Origin: Miltoncostaea sp963762825
Lineage (GTDB): Bacteria; Actinomycetota; Thermoleophilia; Miltoncostaeales; Miltoncostaeaceae
Length of the DNA stretch: 64,000 bases
Direction: 5' to 3'
Assembly: GCA_963762825.1 (NCBI GenBank)
Contig: CAVXLZ010000002.1
Location: 310,001-374,000 of the forward strand
Below are positions 1 through 7,448 of the stretch, in pieces. Position 1 is the stretch's first letter. Each line of letters opens with the position of its first letter. The translations under genes and the position numbers were made by a program. The notes beneath the pieces were generated by a model, which saw nothing but the letters and a program-made list of their open reading frames with translations, ran no database searches and was not told where the DNA came from.

Positions 1-1232
1 AGCCGCGCCATGCCCGCGCCGAAACCGCGGTCCGGCCCCGGGGGGCCCAGCTCGAGCGCCGTGGCCACGAGCGCAGCCCGGAGGTCCTGCGCCGAGGCCG
101 GCAGACCCGCCGCCAGCCGCGACTGGCGCAACAGCACGGCGGCCCCCGCAACGTGGGCGGTCGCGGCCGAGGTGCCGGCGGTACCCGGCCACTCGGGGTT
201 GGAGGTGACGTAGGTGGGCCCGACCAGATCGGGTTTCGTTGAGCCCGCGCCGCCCTGCGAGGAGTAGGGCTCGAGCGCCGTCCCGGTCCACTTGACCGCG
301 CCCACGGCGAGTGCACCGGCAGCGTCGGCGGGCGTCGGAATGCTTCCCTCGGCCACCGCCAGAGGTCCGAAGCCGACAGTCTGGGAGAAGAGCGTGAGCT
401 CGACCGGAGGACCGCTCTCCTGTCGAACCACCAGGCGCCACGAGGCCGCGTCGACCAGGAACGGGGCGGTACGTGCGTTCATGATCTCGGGGCCGGTCGC
501 GTTCGACGCCGCGACCGCGGCGCTCCGCTGGACCTCGACCCAGGTGCCGGCGGGATCGAGCCGCTCCACGGCGACGCTGGCGGCCACCTGGGCGGAGGAC
601 CAGGACAAGCTGAACAGGAGAGGGGAACCCGGGGCGGGGGAGATCGGGATGACGAGGCCTCCGGCTGGAGCCGCTCCGCGCCAGTGGCGCTGACCGTAGT
701 TGCCGGCCGAGTTGACCCAGAGCACTCCGGCGGCCGCGGAACGATCGACGGCGCGCGCCGCCCGACCCGATCCGTCGAAGGGCGGCGTGAGGAACGAGTT
801 GGAATGACTGACCACCGTGATGCCCTGGGCCGCTATCCAGTCGGCGGCCTCCTCGAACTGTTCCGGGGTGCGATACGCGGCGAGCACCAGCCGGGCGTTC
901 GGGGCGATGTCGTGGACGATCTCGGCCATTCTCACGCCGTGCTGGGTGGGCTGGCCGAAGTCGGTGATGCCGTCGAGGCCGCCGAGGGAGTCGAAAGCGC
1001 GGATCACCATGGCCTCGCGGGGAGGCAGCTCTCCGAGGGCGATCGAGCGATCGAGCTCCGCGAAGCCCTCGTCCAGGATCGCCACGGTCTGGCCATCTCC
1101 GAGGATGCCGTGGCTCCAGGGTACGTCGGCGCCCATGCGGACGCCGCCCTGGCTCACGAGCGCGGCCTGCCCCGTCGGCGCGCCGAGGAGGCCGCCGAGA
1201 ATCACCGCGGCCATTGTCGCGCGCACCCTCAC
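1..1232 (-). CDS. Secreted S8 (subtilisin-like) serine protease, truncated by the left window edge
   Basis: Only about the first 410 residues are visible; the C-terminus lies outside the window. After a GTG start (1232; GTG 1226 and ATG 1214 are in-frame alternatives) comes a short basic and hydrophobic signal peptide ending near GAPTGQA. The catalytic triad can be read in order: Asp in VAILDEGF, His in QHGVRMAEIVHDIAP, Ser in GTSAATAHVAGAA, with the oxyanion Asn in NSAGNYG and the typical KPDLVGP stretch before the Ser motif. It should act outside the cell on proteins. It lies about 20 bp beyond the rplL terminator hairpin, on the same strand. Family assignment is firm; substrate is unknown. 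Confidence 0.88.
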   Translation of the reverse strand, partial: MRVRATMAAVILGGLLGAPTGQAALVSQGGVRMGADVPWSHGILGDGQTVAILDEGFAELDRSIALGELPPREAMVIRAFDSLGGLDGITDFGQPTQHGVRMAEIVHDIAPNARLVLAAYRTPEQFEEAADWIAAQGITVVSHSNSFLTPPFDGSGRAARAVDRSAAAGVLWVNSAGNYGQRHWRGAAPAGGLVIPISPAPGSPLLFSLSWSSAQVAASVAVERLDPAGTWVEVQRSAAVAASNATGPEIMNARTAPFLVDAASWRLVVRQESGPPVELTLFSQTVGFGPLAVAEGSIPTPADAAGALAVGAVKWTGTALEPYSSQGGAGSTKPDLVGPTYVTSNPEWPGTAGTSAATAHVAGAAVLLRQSRLAAGLPASAQDLRAALVATALELGPPGPDRGFGAGMAR

Positions 1233-1252
1233 CGGGGGGCAACCAACCAGAC

Positions 1253-1296
1253 GGGGCCCCCATCGTCCACCACGGCGGGTGGACGATGGGGGCCCC
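1253..1296 (-). terminator. Strong hairpin after rplL
   Basis: A perfect 19-bp inverted repeat (1253-1271 and 1278-1296) encloses a 6-base loop. It sits 24 bp beyond the rplL stop codon and before the protease gene. The U-tract on the minus strand is weak and mixed with G. It most likely ends the ribosomal protein transcript, and it would fold on either strand. Confidence 0.8.
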
Positions 1297-1319
1297 GAGG
1301 GACTCCGGAGCGGAGGGTC

Positions 1320-1697
1320 CTACTTGACGCTGACGACGCCTCCGGCCTCTTCCAGCTGGGCCTTGACCTGATCGGCCTCGTCCTTGTTCACGTCTTCCTT
1401 CACGTTGCTCGGCGCGTTGTCGACCAGCTCCTTGGCCTCCTTGAGACCGAGACCGGTGACGGCCCGCACGACCTTGATGACCTGGATCTTCTTGTCGCCC
1501 GCGGCGTCGAGGCTGACGGTGAAGGAGCTCTGCTCCTCCACCGCGCCACCGCCGTCACCGGCGGCAGGCGCCGCGGCCACGGCCACCGGCGCGGCCGCGG
1601 TCACGCCGAACGTCTCCTCCAGCGCCTTGATCCGCTCGGACAGCTCCAGCACCGAGATGCCCTTGAGCTCCTCGATCCATTCCTCGGTTGTCGCCAT
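1320..1697 (-). CDS. rplL: 50S ribosomal protein L7/L12
   Basis: This 125-residue protein has the full L7/L12 plan: an N-terminal dimerisation helix region (residues 1-35), an Ala/Pro/Gly-rich hinge (about 36-52) and the C-terminal factor-binding domain with KIQVIKVVRAVTGLGLKEAK. It forms the ribosomal stalk on L10 and recruits translation GTPases. It follows rplJ by 43 bp and is the last gene of the block, closed by the hairpin at 1253-1296. In most bacteria rpoB comes next; here a protease gene does. Confidence 0.98.
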   Translation of the reverse strand: MATTEEWIEELKGISVLELSERIKALEETFGVTAAAPVAVAAAPAAGDGGGAVEEQSSFTVSLDAAGDKKIQVIKVVRAVTGLGLKEAKELVDNAPSNVKEDVNKDEADQVKAQLEEAGGVVSVK

Positions 1698-1740
1698 GTG
1701 CAGTGCTCCTCGTGGTCGGTGTGAAAAGTGATGGGTGGTG

Positions 1741-2280
1741 CTATGACGCGGCGGGGCCCTCTGCGGCCTTCTGGGCCTGGAGCGCGCCGAGCGTGCGGGC
1801 GAGCCCGCCGATCAGGTTGGACAGCCCACCGGCGAGGCCGGTGAGTGGCGATGCGATGCCCCCGGCCAGCTGCCCGAGCATCTGCTCGCGCGAGGGGAGC
1901 TTGGCCAGGCGGGTGATGTCGGTGGTCGGGAGGTCGACCCCGTCGAGGAGCCCCCCCTTGATGGTCAACGTGACCTCGCTCTGGGAGGCGAACTCGTCGA
2001 GGGCCTTGGCGGCGACGGCGGGGTCTCCATTCACCCAGGCGAGGGCGGTCGGCCCCGTCAGGTAGGGCAGCAGAGCCTCGCGTCCGGTCTCGGCCGCGGC
2101 CCTGCGGGCCAGCGTGTTCTTGACCACCGTGTACTCGACCTCTGCGGCGGTGAGGCGCACGCGCAGGTCGGAGACCTGCTTCACGGTGAGGCCGCGGAAG
2201 TCGGTCGCGAAGATCGTCTCCGACTTCGCGAGACGCTCGCTCAACTCCGCGATGGCCTCGGACTTCTCGTTGCGATTCAG
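1741..2280 (-). CDS. rplJ: 50S ribosomal protein L10 with a probable CTG start
   Basis: L10 anchors the L7/L12 stalk to 23S rRNA. The frame from TTG 2244 gives 167 residues beginning SERLAKSETIFATDFRGLT, which lacks the usual first dozen residues of L10. Reading upstream in frame adds LNRNEKSEAIAE, matching the family N-terminus, from a CTG at 2280. A GGAGG lies 7 bases before that CTG, ideal spacing, and no ATG, GTG or TTG is available there in frame. I therefore choose CTG 2280 (179 residues). A sequencing error changing ATG or GTG to CTG is the main alternative. The C-terminal Ala/Gly-rich helix binds L7/L12. Confidence 0.93.
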   Translation of the reverse strand: MNRNEKSEAIAELSERLAKSETIFATDFRGLTVKQVSDLRVRLTAAEVEYTVVKNTLARRAAAETGREALLPYLTGPTALAWVNGDPAVAAKALDEFASQSEVTLTIKGGLLDGVDLPTTDITRLAKLPSREQMLGQLAGGIASPLTGLAGGLSNLIGGLARTLGALQAQKAAEGPAAS

Positions 2281-2292
2281 TGGGTCACCTCC

Positions 2293-2445
2293 ATCATGGT
2301 CCTACCCGCGCGGGCGGGCGGGAGCACGGGCCCTGGAGGGACACCGGAACTCGTCGCCAACCTCGCACGGGCCGCCCGGCGGGCGGTTTGAGGCGGCTGA
2401 GCCGCCCCCGTGGGTCTTCGGTCGGGTCTGTCGGAGGGCGGTCGC
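2293..2445 (-). promoter_or_regulatory. Probable L10 leader RNA region between rplA and rplJ
   Basis: The 165-bp gap between rplA and rplJ is the longest in the ribosomal block and holds stacked GC-rich inverted repeats, for example six paired bases at 2392-2406 and complementary GGCCCGTGC/CCGTGCTCC-type stretches nearer rplJ. In many bacteria this position carries a leader RNA that binds L10-L7/L12 and represses its own operon. Position and folding potential support this; a covariance-model match was not run. Confidence 0.45.
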
Positions 2446-3168
2446 CTAGGCGCTCGGCTCCTCGAGGACGTCGATGGCGCTGGTGCGGGTGGTGTCGACC
2501 GGGATGCCCGGGCCCATCGTCTGGGCCATGGTGATCGACTTGAGGTACTTGCCCTTGGCCGCGGCCGGCTTCATCCGGACGATCTCCTCGACCACCGCCT
2601 GGTAGTTCTCGATCAGCTGCCGCTCCTCGAAGGAGCGCCGGCCGATGCCGATGTGGATGATGCCGGCACGATCGGTGCGGTACTCCACCTTGCCGGCCTT
2701 CACGTCGGTGACGGCCTTGGCCACATCGAAGGTCACCGTCCCGCTCTTGGGGTTCGGCATCTTGCCCGAGGGGCCGAGGATGCGGCCGAGCTTGCCGACC
2801 GTGCCCATCATGTCGGGCGTCGCGATGGCGACGTCGAAATCGGAGAAGCCGTCCTGGATCTTCTTGGCGAGGTCGTCGCCTCCCACGAAGTCGGCTCCTG
2901 CGGCCTCGGCCTCCCGCGCCTTGTCGCCCTCGGCGAACACCGCGACGGTCACCGACTTGCCGGTGCCGTGGGGAAGGCTGATCGTGCCGCGCAGCTGCTG
3001 ATCGGCGTGCCGCACGTTCACGCCCAGGCGCATGTGCACCTCGACCGTCGGGTCGAAGCGCGTCAGCTCCTGCGACTTGATGAGCTTCACCGCCTGCAAC
3101 GGGTGGTAGACCTGCCCGGTGTCGATCTCGGACTTGGCCTGCTGGTACTTCTTGCCGTGCTTGCCCAT
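2446..3168 (-). CDS. rplA: 50S ribosomal protein L1
   Basis: This 240-residue protein matches L1 from end to end: MGKHGKKY start, the LPHGTGKSVTVAVFAEGDKA segment, the GPSGKMPNPKSGTVT signature near residue 130 and the C-terminal YLKSITMAQTMGPGI. L1 forms the mobile stalk at the E site and commonly represses translation of the rplK-rplA message. It starts at an ATG 13 bp after the rplK stop, so the two are co-transcribed. Confidence 0.98.
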   Translation of the reverse strand: MGKHGKKYQQAKSEIDTGQVYHPLQAVKLIKSQELTRFDPTVEVHMRLGVNVRHADQQLRGTISLPHGTGKSVTVAVFAEGDKAREAEAAGADFVGGDDLAKKIQDGFSDFDVAIATPDMMGTVGKLGRILGPSGKMPNPKSGTVTFDVAKAVTDVKAGKVEYRTDRAGIIHIGIGRRSFEERQLIENYQAVVEEIVRMKPAAAKGKYLKSITMAQTMGPGIPVDTTRTSAIDVLEEPSA

Positions 3169-3181
3169 CGCGTTCTCCCCC

Positions 3182-3610
3182 TTACGCCGGGTTGACGGTC
3201 ACGCCCATGCTGCGCGCCGTCCCCGCGATGATCGTCATGGCCGACTCGACGCTGTTGGCGTTGAGATCGGGCATCTTCGTCTCGGCGATCTGGCGCAGCT
3301 GGCCGCGCGACAGGTTCGCCACCTTCTCCTTGTGCGGTTCGGGGCTCCCCTTGGGGATGCCGAGCGCCTGACGGATCAGCACCGCCGCCGGAGGAGTCTT
3401 CGTGATGAAGGTGAACGAGCGATCCTCGTAGACCGTCACCTCGACCGGCGTCGTGGTGCCGTTCCCCGCCTGGGTCTGGGCGTTGAACGCCTTGCAGAAC
3501 TCCATGATGTTGATGCTCGCGCCGCCCAGGGCGGGCCCGACCGGCGGGGCGGGTGACGCCGCGCCGGCGGGGATCTGGAGCTTGATTACCTGCAGGACCT
3601 TCTTCGCCAT
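3182..3610 (-). CDS. rplK: 50S ribosomal protein L11
   Basis: At 142 residues this is full-length L11. It has the proline-rich N-terminal domain (LQIPAGAASPAPPVGPALG), the FCKAFNAQT segment and the C-terminal RNA-binding domain ending in ARSMGVTVNPA. L11 binds the GTPase-associated centre of 23S rRNA and is needed for RelA-type stringent signalling. It follows nusG by 66 bp and directly precedes rplA. Confidence 0.98.
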   Translation of the reverse strand: MAKKVLQVIKLQIPAGAASPAPPVGPALGGASINIMEFCKAFNAQTQAGNGTTTPVEVTVYEDRSFTFITKTPPAAVLIRQALGIPKGSPEPHKEKVANLSRGQLRQIAETKMPDLNANSVESAMTIIAGTARSMGVTVNPA

Positions 3611-3676
3611 GTCGTCCTCGATCGGGGGGGCGCACTCGCCCCGGGTTTGCGGTGCCTCGGGCCGGGGCCCTCAACG

Positions 3677-4210
3677 TTACGTGAGCTTCTTCACCTGTTC
3701 GAATGAGAGATCGGCCGGGGTCTCGCGGCCGAAGATGCTGACCAGCACCTTCAGACGCGCCTGCTCGGTGTTGATCTCGGCGATCTCGCCCGTGAAGTCG
3801 GAGAGGGGGCCCTGGACGACCTTCACGCTCTCCCCCACCGTGAAGTCCGCGCGCACCTTGGGCTTGGCCTCGGTGGGCACGTTGAGGAGCCGGTCGACCT
3901 CGATCTGGGTCAGCGGCACGGGCTCGTTCTCGCGCCCCCCGCCACCGACGAAACCGGTCACTCCGGGGGTGTTCTTGACCAGCCAGAGGGCGTCGGGGGT
4001 CATGTCCATGTTGACCAGGACGTAGCCGGGCAGGCGGCGCTTCTCGGCCTGGACCTTGACCCCGTCCTTGGTCTCGACCACCTGCTCGGTCGGGATGACC
4101 ACCTGGCGCACGCGCTCACGCTGTCCGAGGGAGATCAGCCGGTGCTCGAGGTTGGCCTTGACCTTCTTCTCGTGACCGGAATAGGTGTTGATGACGTACC
4201 AGCGGAACAC
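3677..4210 (-). CDS. nusG: Transcription termination/antitermination factor NusG
   Basis: The 177-residue protein begins FRWYVINTYSGHEKKVKANL, the standard NusG N-terminal domain that binds the RNA polymerase clamp. The C-terminal KOW domain (about residues 120-177) contains FTVGESVKVVQGPLSDFTG and ends in SFEQVKKLT. There is no large insertion between the domains. It lies 12 bp after secE, the usual secE-nusG-rplK order. Confidence 0.98.
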   Translation of the reverse strand: MFRWYVINTYSGHEKKVKANLEHRLISLGQRERVRQVVIPTEQVVETKDGVKVQAEKRRLPGYVLVNMDMTPDALWLVKNTPGVTGFVGGGGRENEPVPLTQIEVDRLLNVPTEAKPKVRADFTVGESVKVVQGPLSDFTGEIAEINTEQARLKVLVSIFGRETPADLSFEQVKKLT

Positions 4211-4222
4211 GGAACCCCTCGG

Positions 4223-4588
4223 CTAGAAGATCGCGTCGACGAGCCGGCGGAACACGGCGTCGAGGGCGGCGAGATACACCGCGACGATGAGGACGACGAA
4301 GAGGACGACGGCCGTCGATTGGAGAAGCACGATGCGCGTCGGCCAGCTGACCTTGCGCAGCTCCACGATGACCTCGGAGATGAAGCGCGACCCGCGGCGC
4401 TGCTGGACGACCGCCTTGGTCACCGAACCGGCCTTGTCGGGCTTGCGCCGGCCACCGCCCTGAGGTGCGGGGCGCGGATTGGCCGGAGCGGCGCTGCGCT
4501 TCTTCGCGGGCGTGCGGGATCCTCCCGGGGCCGGCGTGCCGCCGTCTCCCGAGCGTTCCTGCCCTCGTGCGGGTCGGATGCGCGCCAT
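4223..4588 (-). CDS. secE: Preprotein translocase subunit SecE
   Basis: SecE clamps the SecY channel of the general secretion pathway. The 121 residues comprise a long basic, Pro/Gly-rich N-terminal extension (1-60), the amphipathic ELRKVSWPTR helix that defines the family, and one membrane helix (about residues 88-112). The extension is longer than in many SecE proteins, and the true start could lie further in, though ATG 4588 is the only convincing start. It sits between tRNA-Trp and nusG, the common arrangement. Confidence 0.95.
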   Translation of the reverse strand: MARIRPARGQERSGDGGTPAPGGSRTPAKKRSAAPANPRPAPQGGGRRKPDKAGSVTKAVVQQRRGSRFISEVIVELRKVSWPTRIVLLQSTAVVLFVVLIVAVYLAALDAVFRRLVDAIF

Positions 4589-4618
4589 CGTCAGCTCGTG
4601 ATCATTCGTCGTGGACTA

Positions 4619-4691
4619 CAGGGCCGGAGGGACTCGAACCCCCAACCCCCGGTTTTGGAGACCGGTGCTCTACCAGTTGAGCTACGACCCT
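4619..4691 (-). tRNA. tRNA-Trp (anticodon CCA)
   Basis: The 73-nt cloverleaf reads on the minus strand. Its acceptor stem is AGGGTCG against CGGCCCT with a G discriminator, the D arm has AGCTCAACTGGTAGAGC, the anticodon loop is CTCCAAA (anticodon CCA) and the T loop is GGTTCGAGTCC. No 3' CCA is encoded. It lies between rpmG and secE, as is usual for tRNA-Trp in bacteria. Confidence 0.98.
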
Positions 4692-4721
4692 TTACGGACA
4701 CCTCGGAACGGACCGTAGCCG

Positions 4722-4883
4722 CTACCGGGTCTCCTTGTGCGGCCGGTGGGTGCCGCACCACTTGCAGAACTTCCGGAACTCGATCCGGTCCGGGGTGTTC
4801 CGCCTGCTCTTCATTGTCTGGTAGTTCCGACGCTTGCACTCCTCGCAAGCCATCGTCACTGCGATGCGTTGCCCTGTTGCCAC
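4722..4883 (-). CDS. rpmG: 50S ribosomal protein L33, zinc-binding type
   Basis: From the GTG at 4883 the product is 53 residues (MATGQRIAVTMACEECKRR...), the normal L33 length. A start at the internal ATG 4853 would leave only 43 residues and drop the usual first beta strand. Two pairs of Cys (CEEC and CKWC) make the zinc ribbon of the C-plus form, so this is not the zinc-free stress version. GGAG lies about 10 bases before the GTG. It is followed by tRNA-Trp and secE. Confidence 0.94.
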   Translation of the reverse strand: MATGQRIAVTMACEECKRRNYQTMKSRRNTPDRIEFRKFCKWCGTHRPHKETR

Positions 4884-4976
4884 AGGTCGACGACTCCGGT
4901 CCGGGGACGGGCGAGGCGGGAGACTACCACAGCACCTCGCGGCCTCCACCCGCACCCGCGAGTCGGGAGCCCCGCC

Positions 4977-5255
4977 CTAGTGGGAGAGGCGCCCCGCGCG
5001 CCTGAGGCGCGCGGCGGGGGTCTGCGCGGCGGCGGCATCCGCAAGGGCGGCAGCGCGCAGCAGGCCGGCGGCGGCCCGCTGCAGGTCGAGGCCGGTCTGG
5101 ACCGGCTCCGGGGTCATGCCGAGCGAGACCGAGAGCTTGGTGTAGGCGGCCACCAGGGGCGGGCGGGCCTTGGCGTTGGGAGACCCCGCCGAGCGGACCC
5201 GCTGGCACAGGATCTGGACCTCCTCAACCGTCGCGACGGGGGGCGGGGCGCTCAC
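4977..5255 (-). CDS. Small hypothetical protein B (92 aa)
   Basis: Not recognised. The product (VSAPPPVATVEEVQILCQRV...) is Ala-rich and largely helical by composition, with no signal peptide or clear membrane segment. Its GTG start overlaps the stop of the upstream gene by GTGA (5252-5255), so the two are translationally coupled. The codon pattern has GC at third positions like neighbouring real genes. The next gene downstream is rpmG, 93 bp away. Confidence 0.55.
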   Translation of the reverse strand: MSAPPPVATVEEVQILCQRVRSAGSPNAKARPPLVAAYTKLSVSLGMTPEPVQTGLDLQRAAAGLLRAAALADAAAAQTPAARLRRAGRLSH

Positions 5256-5515
5256 AGGCGATCCCCGGGCGCGCCGCCCATGGCGAGCAGCATCGTCTCG
5301 CGCGCGGCGACATCCACCGAGAGCAGGAACCGGCGCCCGCGGGGGCCCAGCTCGAACTCCTCCTGCACGTCGAACACGTCGTGGCCGCGCCGCAGGGCGT
5401 GGCCCCTCACCCGCAGCGGTGCCTCGGTGTGTCCGTCGAGCACGTCCAGTCCGCGGGCGAGGCTCGCGCGGGCGCTCACCGGCAGCCAGGACTCGGGTTC
5501 GATCCACGTCGTCAT
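5252..5515 (-). CDS. Small hypothetical protein A (87 aa)
   Basis: Not recognised. The 87-residue product begins MTTWIEPESWLPVSARASLARGLDVLDGH and alternates charged and hydrophobic residues in a pattern suggesting beta strands (RRFLLSVDV). It is the first gene of a two-gene unit with the 92-residue protein that follows and diverges from the acyl-CoA ligase at 5590. No catalytic motif is visible. Confidence 0.55.
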   Translation of the reverse strand: MTTWIEPESWLPVSARASLARGLDVLDGHTEAPLRVRGHALRRGHDVFDVQEEFELGPRGRRFLLSVDVAARETMLLAMGGAPGDRL

Positions 5516-5577
5516 ATGACGGGGGATCGGCCGGGGGGGGTCAGGTCTTGACCCTCCGGACCGTCGTCCGTGTGTTC

Positions 5578-5583
5578 TACTGT
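5578..5583 (+). promoter_or_regulatory. TANNNT box of a probable leaderless promoter (acyl-CoA ligase)
   Basis: TACTGT lies 6 bases before the ATG at 5590. No SD-like sequence separates them. A TTGACC at 5548-5553 is too far away (24 bases) to be an ideal -35, so this is proposed from the -10 position only. Confidence 0.4.
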
Positions 5584-5589
5584 CGGACG

Positions 5590-7203
5590 ATGTCCGAATG
5601 GTCCGACTGGTACCGGCGCGAGGATCCCACCACGTGGGTTCTGCCCGCCATCCTGCGCCGGCGCGCCGAGGAGCACCCGGACCGGGACTTCCTGCGAGTG
5701 GGCGGCGGCGCCTGGCTGAGCTACGGCGAGGTCGACGCCCGCGCCAACCGCGTCGCCAACGCCCTCATCGCCCGCGGGCTGAAGCCCGGCGAGGCGGTCT
5801 CGACGCTGCTGCCGAACATCGAGGAGAACGTCCAGTCGTGGTTCGGCATCCAGAAGGCCGGCGGCGTGCAGTGCCCGATCAACCTCGCCTACCGGGGCGA
5901 CTTCCTGTCGTGGGTGCTGAACCTGCCGCGCTCTCGCTTCCTTGTGGTCGGCGACGACCATCTCGAGTGGCTCGCGAAGATCATGGGCGACCTGGCCCAC
6001 CTGGTGCACGTGATCGTCGTGCCCACTGGCCGGCGCGAGGGCCCGGACCCGAGCGTGCGCTGGGAGGGCTTCGAAGCGTTCGCCGACGCTCCGGACACGG
6101 ACCCGGGCGTCGAGGTCTCATGGACCGACGACGCGCGCGTGATGTTCACCTCCGGAACCACCGGCCGCTCGAAGGGCGCCATCAAGCAGCACGCCTCCGA
6201 CTACTTCTCGGGACGGACCTACAACGAGGTCTGCGGCGTGACCGCCGAGGACACCTTCTTTTCGTGCCTGCCCCTGTTCCACTCGAACGCCCAGGTGCTC
6301 GCGACCTATCCGGCGATGATCGCCGGGGCCCGTATCGCCTTCTCGGCCCGCTACTCGTCGTCGCGCTTCTGGGGCGAGGTGGTCGACGCCGACGCCACCA
6401 TCCTGAACACGGTCAGCGCCATCAACTACTTCATCTGGAACACGCCGGCGACCGAGCTGGACCGCGCCCATCGCGTCTCGCGGATCATGGCCATGCCGGC
6501 GCCGAAGGACATCTACGCCGACTTCGAGGAGCGGTTCGGGATCCGCTTCATCGAGGGTTACGGGCTCACCGAGACGGGCATGGTCACCTACCACCCGCCG
6601 GGCGTCCCGGCGCGACCGGGAAGCTGCGGCGTGGCCACGCCCGGCTTCGAGGTGACGGTGGTCGAGCCGGGTACCGACCTGCCGGTGGCGCCGCGCACAC
6701 CGGGCGAGATCGTGGTCGATATGAAGATGCCCAACATCGTCATGCGCTCCTACGCCGGCATGCCCGAGAAGACCGCCGAGGACTTCCGGAACCTGAAGCT
6801 CCACACGGGCGACCTCGGGATGCTCGACGAGGAGGGCTACCTCTTCTTCCTCGACCGGGTGAAGGACTACATCCGCCGGCGGGGCGAGAACGTCAGCTCG
6901 GTTGAGGTGGAGGCGGTCTTCACCTCCCACGACGACGTGCTCGAGGCCGCCGCGGTCGGCGTGAAGGCCGGCGAGGGCGCCTCGTCGGAGGACGAGATAC
7001 TCATCTGCCTCGTGCTGCGGGAGGGTCGTGTGGCCGACCCCGCCGCGCTGCTCGACTGGTGCGAGGAGCGGATGCCCTACTTCGCCGTGCCCCGTTACGT
7101 ACGGGTTATGGAGCACCTCCCCAAGACGCCGACCGAGCGCGTGCGCAAGATCGAGCTGCGCGAGTGGGGCGTGACGGCGGACACCTTCGACCGCTCCGCT
7201 TGA
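5590..7203 (+). CDS. AMP-forming acyl-CoA ligase (crotonobetaine/carnitine-CoA ligase-like)
   Basis: The 537-residue enzyme belongs to the ANL superfamily, which activates a carboxylic acid as acyl-AMP and transfers it to CoA. The P-loop motif FTSGTTGRSKGA is near residue 185, YGLTETG near 323, HTGDLG near 406 and the hinge/A8 region DRVKDYIRRRGENVSS near 418; the catalytic Lys region is RVRKIELR at the C-terminus. The frame is open further upstream, but that part is antisense to the hypothetical genes. ATG 5590 (MSEWSDWYRR) fits the family start. Substrate cannot be told from sequence alone. It is followed by an overlapping small ORF. Confidence 0.93.
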   Translation: MSEWSDWYRREDPTTWVLPAILRRRAEEHPDRDFLRVGGGAWLSYGEVDARANRVANALIARGLKPGEAVSTLLPNIEENVQSWFGIQKAGGVQCPINLAYRGDFLSWVLNLPRSRFLVVGDDHLEWLAKIMGDLAHLVHVIVVPTGRREGPDPSVRWEGFEAFADAPDTDPGVEVSWTDDARVMFTSGTTGRSKGAIKQHASDYFSGRTYNEVCGVTAEDTFFSCLPLFHSNAQVLATYPAMIAGARIAFSARYSSSRFWGEVVDADATILNTVSAINYFIWNTPATELDRAHRVSRIMAMPAPKDIYADFEERFGIRFIEGYGLTETGMVTYHPPGVPARPGSCGVATPGFEVTVVEPGTDLPVAPRTPGEIVVDMKMPNIVMRSYAGMPEKTAEDFRNLKLHTGDLGMLDEEGYLFFLDRVKDYIRRRGENVSSVEVEAVFTSHDDVLEAAAVGVKAGEGASSEDEILICLVLREGRVADPAALLDWCEERMPYFAVPRYVRVMEHLPKTPTERVRKIELREWGVTADTFDRSA

Positions 7204-7448
7204 GCGACGAGCTGGACCTCGGCGAGGCGGCGGACTACATCCTCGCCGAGCGGCCCGAGCTCTCCGAGGACGACGTCTGGGCGGTGCTGAACGAGCTGGG
7301 CGCCCCGCCGGCGAAGGCCCAGCGCAAGCTGGCGCTGCAACTGCTGGCGGGCGCGCGCCCCCAGGTGCGCGCCAGGGACGCCAAGCGCATTCTCGCCGAA
7401 TGGGGCGCGTACGCCGACCTGGCCGAGAGCCCGGACTGGGACGACTGA
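7200..7448 (+). CDS. Small hypothetical protein (82 aa), TTG start
   Basis: The product (LSDELDLGEAADYILAERPELSEDDVWAVLNELG...) is acidic and helical. The TTG at 7200 overlaps the stop of the ligase (TTGA), which indicates coupled translation and fixes the start. The C-terminus ends in acidic ESPDWDD. I recognise no family. It is sandwiched in a three-gene unit with the ligase and the VOC protein. Confidence 0.6.
   Translation: MSDELDLGEAADYILAERPELSEDDVWAVLNELGAPPAKAQRKLALQLLAGARPQVRARDAKRILAEWGAYADLAESPDWDD

Noticed and set aside
684..1724. Long plus-strand open frame over the protease, rplL and the hairpin
   Set aside because: It is antisense to clear subtilisin and L7/L12 genes; its translation is low-complexity Arg/Gly/His typical of GC-rich shadow frames.
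5170..5589. Upstream extension of the acyl-CoA ligase frame
   Set aside because: The extension is antisense to two coupled hypothetical genes and has no family similarity; the family start matches ATG 5590.
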